From the NCBI RefSeq assembly GCF_030732065.1, contig NZ_JAVBHX010000009.1, positions 62,001-126,000 on the forward strand: a DNA stretch of 64,000 nt, given 5' to 3'. A program made the translations under genes and the position numbers. The DNA comes from Oceanimonas aquatica. GTDB lineage: Bacteria > Pseudomonadota > Gammaproteobacteria > Enterobacterales > Aeromonadaceae. Positions 46,398-54,717 of this stretch are shown one piece after another. The stretch's first letter is position 1, and every line of letters begins with the position of its first letter. The notes beneath the pieces are model-generated. The model did no database searches and was not told where the DNA came from. It saw only the letters and a list, made by a program, of their open reading frames with translations.

Positions 46398-47399
46398 ATG
46401 ACGCGCGCAATCCTTTCCCTTCTTTTTTTCACCAGTTCGGCCATGGCGGTCACCTGGAATACCGACGATCACCAGCAGGTGCTGGAGCTGCATGGCAAAA
46501 TCCAGCAGGAGTTCGGTGCCTTGCGGTATCAGCCGGGTTACAAGGCGGAATCCTTTGGCGGCGATACCATGGCCTCGCTGGGGCTGTCCGGTGCCGGACG
46601 GCTGAACGCGGATCTGATCCTGATTGGTGAACTGAGCTGGGATCTGGTGAACGACTCCCGTTACGGCGACCAAATTTACTCGGACGAAGCCTGGCTGGGG
46701 GTGCGCATCAAGGATGATCTGGAGCTGACCGTCGGGCGCAGTGACAGCACCTTTAACCAGCTGCGGGACAAGACCGATGTCTTTAATCTGTTTGGCGGCA
46801 ATGCCTATGCCTATCTGGTAGACGGCACCCTGGATGATCACCTCAAGCTGACCTGGGCCAGTGATGGCTGGGATCTGCGTGCCGGCTATGCCTTTAACGA
46901 TGCCAATAAACAGGACAACAACGATGATACTAAGGCCCAGTATGGCGGCTCTTTGGGCTATCAGGCGCAAAATGGCCTGGGTGCCGTAGTAGCATATGAG
47001 AACAAGCGGGAAGGCGACCCGAACAGCGATGTCAGCAATATGGCGGTGGGGCTAAGTTACCAGACGCCTGGCGGGTTTTATGCCGCCGTGACCCGGGGAC
47101 GCACCGATTTTCAGAATAACTGGCAGGTGTTTTCCCTGAAGGATAACCGCCTGTACAGCATGAGAAGGGTGGATTACTGGGAGTCGGTGCTTTCCTATTC
47201 CTATGAGAAAGTGGCGTTCGGTGTGGGATACAGCCGGCAAAGCATGCGCGAGAATACGCACCTGCACTGGGTGGATGAGTATATTTTTGCCACCGAGTAT
47301 TACCTGATGCCCAAAGCCAAGATTTATGCCGAGTTTCTGCTCAACAATATGGATGATCAGGACAATCTCTACGGCGTGGGGCTGCAGTATTACTTCTAA
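46398..47399 (+). CDS. Gram-negative outer membrane porin
   Basis: 333 residues. A signal peptide ends near SSAMA, and the mature part is rich in alternating aromatic/hydrophobic beta strands (FGALRYQPGY, LTWASDGWDLRAGYAF, GVGYSRQSM) ending in the C-terminal Phe of YYF, as outer membrane barrels require. Many small-substrate porins look like this. It starts 22 bp after a terminator, so it needs its own promoter or read-through. It overlaps the end of the convergent ygiC-like gene by four bases. Confidence 0.88.
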   Translation: MTRAILSLLFFTSSAMAVTWNTDDHQQVLELHGKIQQEFGALRYQPGYKAESFGGDTMASLGLSGAGRLNADLILIGELSWDLVNDSRYGDQIYSDEAWLGVRIKDDLELTVGRSDSTFNQLRDKTDVFNLFGGNAYAYLVDGTLDDHLKLTWASDGWDLRAGYAFNDANKQDNNDDTKAQYGGSLGYQAQNGLGAVVAYENKREGDPNSDVSNMAVGLSYQTPGGFYAAVTRGRTDFQNNWQVFSLKDNRLYSMRRVDYWESVLSYSYEKVAFGVGYSRQSMRENTHLHWVDEYIFATEYYLMPKAKIYAEFLLNNMDDQDNLYGVGLQYYF

Positions 47400-48562
47400 C
47401 CCAGAATAATATGGGGCAGGTAGCGGGACAGATCCTGAGTAATGGGGCTTTCGTCCTCGCGCATGGCGATGCCGGCGGGGGCGTCGTCCACCAGCCAGCT
47501 GCCCACCAGGGCGTGGCGGCCGCCAAACACCGGCAGCGGATGCCAGGCCTGAATAATAAACCCTTCCTCGCCGTAGGGGCCGTCCACCTCGGCCACCACT
47601 TCGCCGTGGCGCACGATGCGTATATTGGCGCCTTCCCGGGAGAACAGCGGCTTTTGTACGTATTCATGCAGCTGCGAACGGGCGGGATCGTCGCCGAAAT
47701 AGGCGGGTAACAGATTGGGATGGCCGGGAAACTGCTGCCACAGCAGCGGCAGCAAGGCCTTGTTGGAGAGCACCGACTTCCACATCGGCTCCAGCCAATT
47801 CACCCGGCTGGACGTCAGATGGGCGGCGTACTCTTCCTCAAACATGAACTCCCAGGGATAGAGCTTGAACAGCCAGTCGATGGTGTTGTCCCGGCTGTCG
47901 GTCAGCCAGCCACCTTTCCCCAGGCCGATGTCTTCCACAAACACAAAGGCGGTATCGAGCCCGGCTTCCCGGGCACAGTCTTCCAGATACTGCACCGTGC
48001 CCCTGTCTTCATCGGTGTCCTTGCAGCAGGCAAAGTGCAGGGTCTGGCCGGCATGCTCCGGTGCCAGGGCCCGAAAACGGTTCACCAGCCGCTCTTGCAA
48101 CAGATTGAACTGATCCGCATCCCGGCGCAGCCGGCCGGCATCCACGTTGTCTTCCAGCCACAGCCACTGCCAGAAGGCGGTTTCAAACAGACTGGTGGGC
48201 GTGTCGGCGTTGTTTTCATAAAGCTTGGCCGGGCCGCGGCCGTCGTAGGCCAGATCCAGCCGGGAGTAGAGGCTGGGATCGCGCCTGTGCCAGGAGTCGG
48301 CAATCTCCTGCCAGCGGGCCTCGGGCAGGCCGCAGCGGCGCAGCAGTTGCTCGTCGCGCACCACCCGGTCCACCACTTCCAGACACATTCGATGCAGCTC
48401 GGCGGTGGGATCTTCGATGTCCCGCTCTATCTGGGCCAGGGTGAACTGGTAGTAGGCGGTTTCGTCCCAGTAGGGCTCGCCATACATGGTGTGAAAACCA
48501 AAGCCCAGTTGCTCCGCCTGCGCCCGCCAGTGCGGCCGCTCCTTGTGGCCGACCCGCAGCAT
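47396..48562 (-). CDS. Glutathionylspermidine synthase-like ATP-grasp protein YgiC/YjfC
   Basis: 388 residues, closely matching E. coli YgiC in length and in blocks such as FHTMYGEPYWDE, ENNADTPTSLFE, FACCKDTDEDRGTVQYL, KLYPWEFM, WLEPMWKS, SNKALLPLLW and FSREGANI. YgiC/YjfC are ATP-grasp relatives of the synthetase half of glutathionylspermidine synthase; their substrates are not known. The ATG overlaps the ygiB stop. It ends the yjfIJKL-ygiBC operon. Confidence 0.92.
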   Translation of the reverse strand: MLRVGHKERPHWRAQAEQLGFGFHTMYGEPYWDETAYYQFTLAQIERDIEDPTAELHRMCLEVVDRVVRDEQLLRRCGLPEARWQEIADSWHRRDPSLYSRLDLAYDGRGPAKLYENNADTPTSLFETAFWQWLWLEDNVDAGRLRRDADQFNLLQERLVNRFRALAPEHAGQTLHFACCKDTDEDRGTVQYLEDCAREAGLDTAFVFVEDIGLGKGGWLTDSRDNTIDWLFKLYPWEFMFEEEYAAHLTSSRVNWLEPMWKSVLSNKALLPLLWQQFPGHPNLLPAYFGDDPARSQLHEYVQKPLFSREGANIRIVRHGEVVAEVDGPYGEEGFIIQAWHPLPVFGGRHALVGSWLVDDAPAGIAMREDESPITQDLSRYLPHIILG

Positions 48563-49179
48563 CAGCCGCCCCAGCCCCGGGACCGGCTGCTTGAGCGCTT
48601 GCTGCTGCTCCAGCTGCTCTTGGCCTGGGCCGAAGAGCCAAAGCCGCCCCGGGAGATGGTGCGGGTGACCTTGGGTTTGGGCTTGAGGGCCTCCCGGCTC
48701 ACCGGCATGCGCTTGCCATAGCTGGCCTTGCCCAGCCGGTAGCCGCCCGCGGTAGTCCAGTGGCCGTAGTAGGGAGAGTAGGGGTTGTAGGAGGTGTACA
48801 CCGGACGATGAATGTAGCGGTTCTGATCGAGCAGGCGGCCAAACATGAAACCGGCCATGGCGGGCATAAACCAGTTGTTGCCCTGATATTGGTAGGGCAC
48901 GCAGTTGCCGCCGCCGAAGTCGGCTTCACAGTCATGCTCGCGGTTATATTTGGGCGCAGTATCGGCAGATTCGGCCAACGCCTGCTGATAGGCGGCCCGG
49001 CATTGTTCGGCCTGTTCCGGGTGGGCATTGCTGCAGTCTTCCGGTGACTGATAAACCTGCACCTCGGGCTCGTTCTGGCCGCAGGCGGTGAGCAGCACGG
49101 AACCGGCGATGGCGGCACCCACCGGCTTGCCGATGCGTTGGGTCATGCTGGTTAACAGCTGGCGTCGGGAGCGTTTCAT
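48562..49179 (-). CDS. DUF1190 lipoprotein YgiB
   Basis: 205 residues. A Sec-type lipoprotein signal ends near LTAC (residues 30-33). Then comes QVYQSPEDCSN, the family's conserved Cys pairs, NNWFMPAMAGFM and a Tyr/Ser/Arg-rich tail (GFGSSAQAKSSWSSSKRSS). The family is exported and forms part of the yjf/ygi cluster; no function is known. It sits 10 bp after the DUF350 gene and overlaps ygiC by one base. Confidence 0.9.
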   Translation of the reverse strand: MKRSRRQLLTSMTQRIGKPVGAAIAGSVLLTACGQNEPEVQVYQSPEDCSNAHPEQAEQCRAAYQQALAESADTAPKYNREHDCEADFGGGNCVPYQYQGNNWFMPAMAGFMFGRLLDQNRYIHRPVYTSYNPYSPYYGHWTTAGGYRLGKASYGKRMPVSREALKPKPKVTRTISRGGFGSSAQAKSSWSSSKRSSSRSRGWGG

Positions 49180-49188
49180 ATTGCCTCC

Positions 49189-49605
49189 TCAGTAGGTGAT
49201 GCAGGCGGCGTTGAGCAGGCCCACGGCCACCGACAGACCACCGACCACGGCACCGGCGGAGACCTGACCGTCGTTAATGCGCTCGGCCACTTTGGGCAGG
49301 AACACCAGCCGCACGATGGCAAAGGCCAGCAGCTGGGCCACCAGGGCAACAATGCCCCACACCGCGAAGTCGAGCAGCGACACCGAGTTGGCGGCGGCAC
49401 TGGCTACCGCCAGCGAGAAACCGACAAAGGCCCCCACCAGTGCAATGGCCGCGGCCAGGTTTTGATCTTCCTTGATTAACCGCCATTCGTCATAGGGGGT
49501 GATCAGCACATACAGCCACTTGAACAGCAGCAGCATGATGATGGACATGGCGAAATACAGTACAAAGGGGCCCAGGCCCGCAAGAGAAGTTAGCAGAGCG
49601 TCCAT
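49189..49605 (-). CDS. DUF350 inner membrane protein YjfL
   Basis: 138 residues and four hydrophobic helices with the DUF350 pattern (AAAIALVGAFVGFSLAV, AINxxx-type GAVVGGLSVAVGLLNAA). It is the membrane component of the cluster. The start at 49605 gives MDALLTSLAGLG. The 190-bp gap to the upstream yjfK gene holds a dispersed repeat, so the cluster is physically split here. Confidence 0.88.
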   Translation of the reverse strand: MDALLTSLAGLGPFVLYFAMSIIMLLLFKWLYVLITPYDEWRLIKEDQNLAAAIALVGAFVGFSLAVASAAANSVSLLDFAVWGIVALVAQLLAFAIVRLVFLPKVAERINDGQVSAGAVVGGLSVAVGLLNAACITY

Positions 49606-49655
49606 GAATATCCTTTTATTCCGTTGGAAAACAAGTTGTCTGTGGTTGCGGAGTT

Positions 49656-49775
49656 CGTCGGCCAAATGGCCTGCTCCTTCGACACGCCGTAAACCCATCC
49701 GTGGGGGCTCCACTGCGCCATCCCTGGCGCAGAGGGTCGACGGAGCAGTTCCCTTTGTCCTCCTGGTCGGCAGTT
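49656..49775. repeat. Dispersed intergenic repeat, copy 2
   Basis: The same block as at 16431-16544, in the same orientation, with about 80% identity by eye. It lies inside the yjfK-yjfL gap, between genes that are otherwise joined in one operon. It might modulate or end transcription within the cluster; that is an inference. Confidence 0.85.
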
Positions 49776-49795
49776 GTCATGCTCGCCAATGAACA

Positions 49796-50437
49796 TCAGC
49801 TTACAAACCGGAAATCGGTCGGGCCCAGATCGATGCCGGTGGCCAGCACCAGACTGTGCTCGGCCCGGTGGCCGGCGATCTTTTCCTCGCCGGCCACCAT
49901 CAGCATTTCGGCCTCGTCGTTATCCAGCACGCGCTCATAGAGCATCACAAACTGATCGGTATCGCTGCGGCTACCGTTTTGCAGCCAGGTGGTTTCGGTC
50001 ATGGCCACGGGTTTGGTGTTGTCCCAGGCCTTGCTGAACGTTTGTCCGTCCAGATCCCACTCGGGCTGCACCAGCTCCTGCTCCAGCAGGCGGTTCCAAG
50101 CGGCATCGCCATCCACCGGACGAGTCTGATAAAAGTACCAGAGCTTGACCTCGGCCACGCAGTCGTCGCTGGTGCCGCCGCTCAGCAGCACCTGCACAAA
50201 GCCGTCGTCGTCGGTGTAAAAGCGCAGCAGCTGGTGGCTTTCATCGAGCATGACCCGGCCCACCGCCTGAATGATCTGAGTGCTGGCGGCCCCCTCAAAG
50301 GTGACCTTGTCTTCCAGCAGCGACAGCCGCAGGGCATCGAGTTCAATGCCGCCGCCCAGGCGCAGCCCCAGCACTTCCGGGGCCGGCTCACTCTGAGAAG
50401 CCGGGGGCTGCATTTTCCTTTTCAGCCAGTCGAACAT
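49796..50437 (-). CDS. DUF2491 protein YjfK
   Basis: 213 residues. LGLRLGGGIELDALRL and QVLLSGGTSDDCVAEVKLWYFYQTRP are the conserved DUF2491 blocks; the protein is acidic with no membrane segment. It is 2 bp downstream of the PspA paralogue (cotranscribed) and upstream of the repeat. Function is unknown. Confidence 0.88.
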   Translation of the reverse strand: MFDWLKRKMQPPASQSEPAPEVLGLRLGGGIELDALRLSLLEDKVTFEGAASTQIIQAVGRVMLDESHQLLRFYTDDDGFVQVLLSGGTSDDCVAEVKLWYFYQTRPVDGDAAWNRLLEQELVQPEWDLDGQTFSKAWDNTKPVAMTETTWLQNGSRSDTDQFVMLYERVLDNDEAEMLMVAGEEKIAGHRAEHSLVLATGIDLGPTDFRFVS

Positions 50438-50438
50438 G

Positions 50439-51125
50439 TTATTTGCCTAAAATACGGGCCAGCTCGTCTTCGGCTCCCGCCGACTGGCTGCCGGTAATGC
50501 CGGAACTCTTCAGCTTTTGCTCCAGGGCATCGCCGCTTTCCATGGCGGCGCGCTCGGCGGCCACGTCCAGCTCGGCCTGGCGCTGGGTCTGCTTTTGCTT
50601 GATGCGATCCAATGACTCCACCGCGGTTTTCATGCGCGAGTTGGCGCCGGTATGGCGGGATGACACCGATGCCTGGGCCTTTTGCACGCTGTCGGTGGCC
50701 TTGACCACGTCCAGTTGCTGCTCCAGCTGGCGCAGGCGGTTTTTGGCGGTGCTGATGTTGTCTTTCAGGGTCTGCTCGGAGGCGGTGAACTGATCCAGAT
50801 AGGCTTGTTCCGCGTCCTGCTCGTTTTTCAGCTCGCTCACCCGCTGGGCACACTCCAGCGCCAGCTCACGGTTTTCCTTGGCCATGGCGGCCCGGGCATG
50901 GTTTTCGTATTCGGCAATGCTGGCGCCAATGGCGTCCACTTTTTGCTGCGCCAGTTTGCGCTTGGCCATGATACCGGTGAGGGATTCGTCGGAGCGGCGC
51001 AGCTCCTGCTTGGCTTCACGAATTTCCTGCTCGAGAATGCGCAGGGCCTGGCTGTCGGCCACGGCTTCGGCGGCTTCGTTGGCGCTGCCCTTGATGGCGG
51101 TGACCAGTTTTTTCCATACGCTCAT
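50439..51125 (-). CDS. PspA/IM30 family protein YjfJ
   Basis: 228 residues, almost all coiled-coil helix (Lys/Glu/Gln-rich) and acidic, typical of the PspA/Vipp1 membrane-remodelling ESCRT-III superfamily; it lacks a stress-operon partner such as pspB/C. The first residues WKKLVTAIKGSANEAAEA form the amphipathic helix. Its ATG overlaps the stop of yjfI by four bases. In this cluster it is likely a membrane-associated scaffold. Confidence 0.88.
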   Translation of the reverse strand: MSVWKKLVTAIKGSANEAAEAVADSQALRILEQEIREAKQELRRSDESLTGIMAKRKLAQQKVDAIGASIAEYENHARAAMAKENRELALECAQRVSELKNEQDAEQAYLDQFTASEQTLKDNISTAKNRLRQLEQQLDVVKATDSVQKAQASVSSRHTGANSRMKTAVESLDRIKQKQTQRQAELDVAAERAAMESGDALEQKLKSSGITGSQSAGAEDELARILGK

Positions 51126-51523
51126 GAGGTTACTCCTTGCAGATGCTCCTGATAGAGCTCGAGAAAGGCTTCGGTATTGCGGAACAGGGTTTCCACCTCG
51201 ATCAGCACGCTTTCTTCCTTTGAGCCCGATGACAGGGCGCCAAAGGCGATGTAGTAGTCGTCGCCGCTGATGTGGCTGATGCCGACCGTGGTCAGGGGAA
51301 ACAGCTGATGAGTGCGCAGAATGGTGTCGTTAAGAACGGCGGCGTTGGTGACGGCCTCGGCGGGAAACAGCAGGGTTTCGGCGATGATCTGTTCGCCGGA
51401 CACCGCCAGGTAGGCTTCCAGCCCTTCCTCGTTGGTGATCAGCAGCGAGTTGTTCTCAAGTGAACATTGCCAGCCGTGGCGTTTGGCCAGCAGATCGTGC
51501 AGTTGTTCCAGGTTCCAGGACAT
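51122..51523 (-). CDS. DUF2170 protein YjfI
   Basis: 133 residues, with the DUF2170 blocks LEQLHDLLAKRHGW and AAVLNDTILRTHQLFPLTTV. Soluble and acidic. It is the first gene of the yjfIJK-L-ygiBC cluster, which begins with an ATG at 51523 following GGAGCAACC. The promoter lies in the 180 bp between it and the BCCT gene. Confidence 0.88.
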   Translation of the reverse strand: MSWNLEQLHDLLAKRHGWQCSLENNSLLITNEEGLEAYLAVSGEQIIAETLLFPAEAVTNAAVLNDTILRTHQLFPLTTVGISHISGDDYYIAFGALSSGSKEESVLIEVETLFRNTEAFLELYQEHLQGVTS

Positions 51524-51704
51524 GGGTTGCTCCGTATTGGTTGGGCCATAACCCAGACAAGATAGAACAAAGATGGTTCCGAAAGCTACCCGAATCAGGG
51601 AGTTGTTTCGCCACGAAGAGCGGGGGGCTGCGGTGCTGTTGCTTCGTTTGGCAGGCGCCGGAGCGACCAAGGCGAGGGCCGGGAGACCCTCGCCGGGGAT
51701 GGCA

Positions 51705-53267
51705 TTAACGAGCGGCTTCGGCCGCGACCTTGCTGCGCGGAGCCTGGGTCACAATGCCCTGCTCATAGGCCATGGCGTGGGCCATGCGCGGGCCGGTCCA
51801 GAGCACCGGCAGCAGCAGCAGCGATACCGGGGCCGCGGTGATCACGATAAAGGACTGCAGCGCATTGATGCCGCCTTCGCCCATGCGCAGCAGCACCGCC
51901 GCCACCAGACCCATGGTCAGGGCCCAGAAAATGCGCTGGCTGGTACGCGGGGTGTGGTCACCGCTGATGGCCATGGCAATGGAGTAGGCCATGGAGTCAC
52001 CGGTGGTGGCCACGAAGATCACCGTGAGCACCAGAAAGGCGGGCACCATCAGCTCGGCCAGGGGCAGTTGCTGGGTGACGGCCAGCAGGGCGGCGGGCAG
52101 ACCGCTTTCCTGCAGCGGACCGGAGACCACACCGGCAGCGGCCTGCTCATAGAAGATGCCGGCGCCACCGATGCTGGAGAACCAGAAGTTGGTGACCAGC
52201 GGGGCCATCACCGCCACCGCCATTACCAGCTCGCGCAGGGAGCGGCCGCGGGAGATACGGGCGATAAACAGTGCCATCATGGGGCCGTAACCGATAAACC
52301 AGCCCCAGAAGAACACGGTCCACCAGCCCAGCCAGGCGTCGTCCTGACGGTTCAGGGCCATGGGCATAAAGTCCTGCAGGTAGATGCCCATGCCGTTGAG
52401 GAAGGCATCGATGATGAAGTTGCCCGGGCCCGCCAGCAGAATAATGGCCAGCAAAATGACCGCCAGCACCACGTTGGCACTCGACAGCCACTGAATACCC
52501 TTTTCAATGCCGGTAGAGGCCGACAGGGTGTAAATGGCCACCAGGCCGCCCAGAATCGCCAGCTGCAGGCTGTAGTTATTTTCCCAGCCCAGCAGCGCTT
52601 CAAAGCTGAAGCCCAGCTGAGTGGCGAGAAAGCCGATGGGACCTATGGTACCGGCGGCCACGGCAATAATGGAGACCACGTCGGCCAGGGTGCCCAGCCA
52701 GTGGGTTTCCACCTTTTTGCCCAGCAGCGGATAGAGCAGGGTGCGCGGGCGCATGGCCAGACCCTTGTGATAGTGGGCATACACCACCACGATGGCGGAC
52801 AGGGTGCCCAGCGCCGCCCAGGCCAGAAAGCCCCAGTGCATAAAGCTTTGGGCCAGTGCCGCGGAGACCGGTGATACGCCGGATTCGCCGTCGGCAAACA
52901 GCGGCGGCGTGGTGACATAGTGATACATGGGCTCGGCGGCGGACCAGAACACACCGCCCCCGGCCAGCAGGGTGCACATGATCACCGCCAGCCAGCGAAA
53001 GGTGGAGCTGTCGGGGGCCACATTGCCGCCCAGGCGAATATCGCCGTAGCGGGTCAGGCCCAGCACCAGGGCGATGACCAGGTTGGCCAGCATCCATACT
53101 TGCCACAGAGGACCAAATACATCAACGGTCCAGGCAAAGCCCTGGTTGATCCATTGGGTCATCTGTTGCAGGTCAAAAAAGGCGAGGATTACGAAGAGAA
53201 GCAGGAAGCCGCCGCTCAGGCTGGCCACCAGCCTTTGCTCGGTAAAACTGAGGTTGGAAACTTTCAT
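51705..53267 (-). CDS. BCCT family transporter
   Basis: 520 residues, about twelve membrane helices. The hallmark motif region is WTVFFWGWFIGYGPMMALFIARISRGRS, including the tryptophan-rich segment typical of betaine/choline/carnitine carriers. The compounds carried (betaine, choline, DMSP or a sulfonium) are not defined by the sequence. The start at 53267 (MKVSNLSF) is preceded by cacggc and lies after an upstream ATG that is not conserved. Confidence 0.88.
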   Translation of the reverse strand: MKVSNLSFTEQRLVASLSGGFLLLFVILAFFDLQQMTQWINQGFAWTVDVFGPLWQVWMLANLVIALVLGLTRYGDIRLGGNVAPDSSTFRWLAVIMCTLLAGGGVFWSAAEPMYHYVTTPPLFADGESGVSPVSAALAQSFMHWGFLAWAALGTLSAIVVVYAHYHKGLAMRPRTLLYPLLGKKVETHWLGTLADVVSIIAVAAGTIGPIGFLATQLGFSFEALLGWENNYSLQLAILGGLVAIYTLSASTGIEKGIQWLSSANVVLAVILLAIILLAGPGNFIIDAFLNGMGIYLQDFMPMALNRQDDAWLGWWTVFFWGWFIGYGPMMALFIARISRGRSLRELVMAVAVMAPLVTNFWFSSIGGAGIFYEQAAAGVVSGPLQESGLPAALLAVTQQLPLAELMVPAFLVLTVIFVATTGDSMAYSIAMAISGDHTPRTSQRIFWALTMGLVAAVLLRMGEGGINALQSFIVITAAPVSLLLLPVLWTGPRMAHAMAYEQGIVTQAPRSKVAAEAAR

Positions 53268-53449
53268 CAATTCACTTTGTTCAATGCATGAACGCGCCAA
53301 TTGTACAGAAAAGGCGCTAAAAAGTGAAATTTAATTAGAATGCAAAACAAACTGCCGGCATGGCTTCGTACGGTAATATCCCTGTAACAGGCGCGGAAAA
53401 TGCCGGTAACATCTGAATATAAGGCCTGTTCTGCTTTCTGACTTTGGGG

Positions 53450-53869
53450 TTAGCTCAGGGCTTTCTCCATGGAAATATGCACTATGCCGGCATCAAGAAA
53501 TTCGTCCCCGTAAGGAGTGAACCCCAGCTTCCGGTAAAAGCCGGTGGCGTATTTTTGTGCGCCCAGATACACCCGCTCCAGGCCCCGCTGGGCGGCCTCG
53601 TCCACCAGTGCCTGTACCACCTTTGCCCCCAGTCCCAGACCGCGAAACTCCTTGCGCACGGCAATGCGGCCGATATGGCCGTCGTTCAGCATGCGGCCGG
53701 TGCCTGCCCACTGGCCGTCGATGCTCAGCAACACGTGAATGGCGTCGTCGTCCAGGCCGTCGAATTCCAGCTCCGGGCTGATGTGCTGTTCCTCAATAAA
53801 CACGGCGTTGCGCACGGCGCGAATGGCCGGCTGGTGTTCGTTATCAAAGGGAACGAGTTGAATGTGCAT
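53450..53869 (-). CDS. GNAT family N-acetyltransferase
   Basis: 139 residues. The acetyl-CoA binding motif is IAVRKEFRGLGLGAKVVQALVDEA (the RGxGxG type, about residue 75), then VYLGAQKYATGFYRKLGF. Short single-domain GNAT proteins of this kind acetylate small amines or aminoacyl groups; the substrate is not known. The start at 53869 (MHIQLVPF) is within a region overlapping no other gene. Confidence 0.85.
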   Translation of the reverse strand: MHIQLVPFDNEHQPAIRAVRNAVFIEEQHISPELEFDGLDDDAIHVLLSIDGQWAGTGRMLNDGHIGRIAVRKEFRGLGLGAKVVQALVDEAAQRGLERVYLGAQKYATGFYRKLGFTPYGDEFLDAGIVHISMEKALS

Positions 53870-53976
53870 GGCTGGCTCCAACGGTTGATAAAAAGGCTCG
53901 CTCGCATCTTACCCGGGTTTGACGAGGGATGCAGGCTTTCCGCCCGGGAGGAAAGCCCGAGTATAAATGACGCGGT

Positions 53977-54660
53977 TCAGACGCCGTCAATCTCGGTCCG
54001 GGTCAGGGCGCGCCACTGACCCGAGGGCACATTCAGCCGAATGCCGCCAATTTGCTCCCGGTGGAGGTTGACTACCCGGTTGCCCACCGCCGCGAACATG
54101 CGCTTTACCTGATGAAAACGGCCTTCGGTAATGGTCAGCAGCGCCTCGCGGGGGCCGGACGGCACCACGCAGGCGGGATGGGTGGGCGTGGTTTCTCCCT
54201 GTAACAACAGCCCCTGGGCAAAGCGGGCCGCGGTCTGGTCCGACAGCGGATCCCGCAGGCCGACCCGGTATACCTTGGCACATTGCTGCTCGGGCCGCGT
54301 GATATTGAACGACCAGTGGCCATCGTCGGTGAGCAGCACCAGGCCGGTGGTGTCGGCGTCGAGGCGGCCGACGATGTGCAGATCGTCGCGCCGGTCGAGG
54401 TCCAGCCAGCGGAACAGCGACGGATAAACGCCGTCCACGTTCGAGCACAGAGTGCCGGCGGGCTTGTGCATCATGAAATAGCGGGAAGGGCGGGGGATCA
54501 GCCGCTGGCCGGTCAGGGTGACACAGTTGTTTTCATGTACCTGGGCCGCCTCGTTGGTGATCACCTCAGCGTTCACCCGGGCCTTGCCGGCATGAATGGC
54601 CTGCCGTGCCTCGGTACGGCTCAGCTCGGTACTTTTGCAGATGAATTTATCGAGACGCAT
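53977..54660 (-). CDS. rsuA: 16S rRNA pseudouridine(516) synthase RsuA
   Basis: 227 residues. An N-terminal S4 RNA-binding domain (MRLDKFICKSTELSRTEARQAIHAG) precedes the synthase domain with GRLDADTTGLVLLT (catalytic Asp) and the KRMFAAVGNRVVNLHRE block. It converts U516 of 16S rRNA to pseudouridine. The start at 54660 gives the family start; upstream reading is non-conserved. Confidence 0.92.
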   Translation of the reverse strand: MRLDKFICKSTELSRTEARQAIHAGKARVNAEVITNEAAQVHENNCVTLTGQRLIPRPSRYFMMHKPAGTLCSNVDGVYPSLFRWLDLDRRDDLHIVGRLDADTTGLVLLTDDGHWSFNITRPEQQCAKVYRVGLRDPLSDQTAARFAQGLLLQGETTPTHPACVVPSGPREALLTITEGRFHQVKRMFAAVGNRVVNLHREQIGGIRLNVPSGQWRALTRTEIDGV

Positions 54661-54717
54661 AACTGTTGTGGCGCTGGCAAAGAGCGCCATTATCGCACAG
54701 GGGGCGGGGTAAACCGA

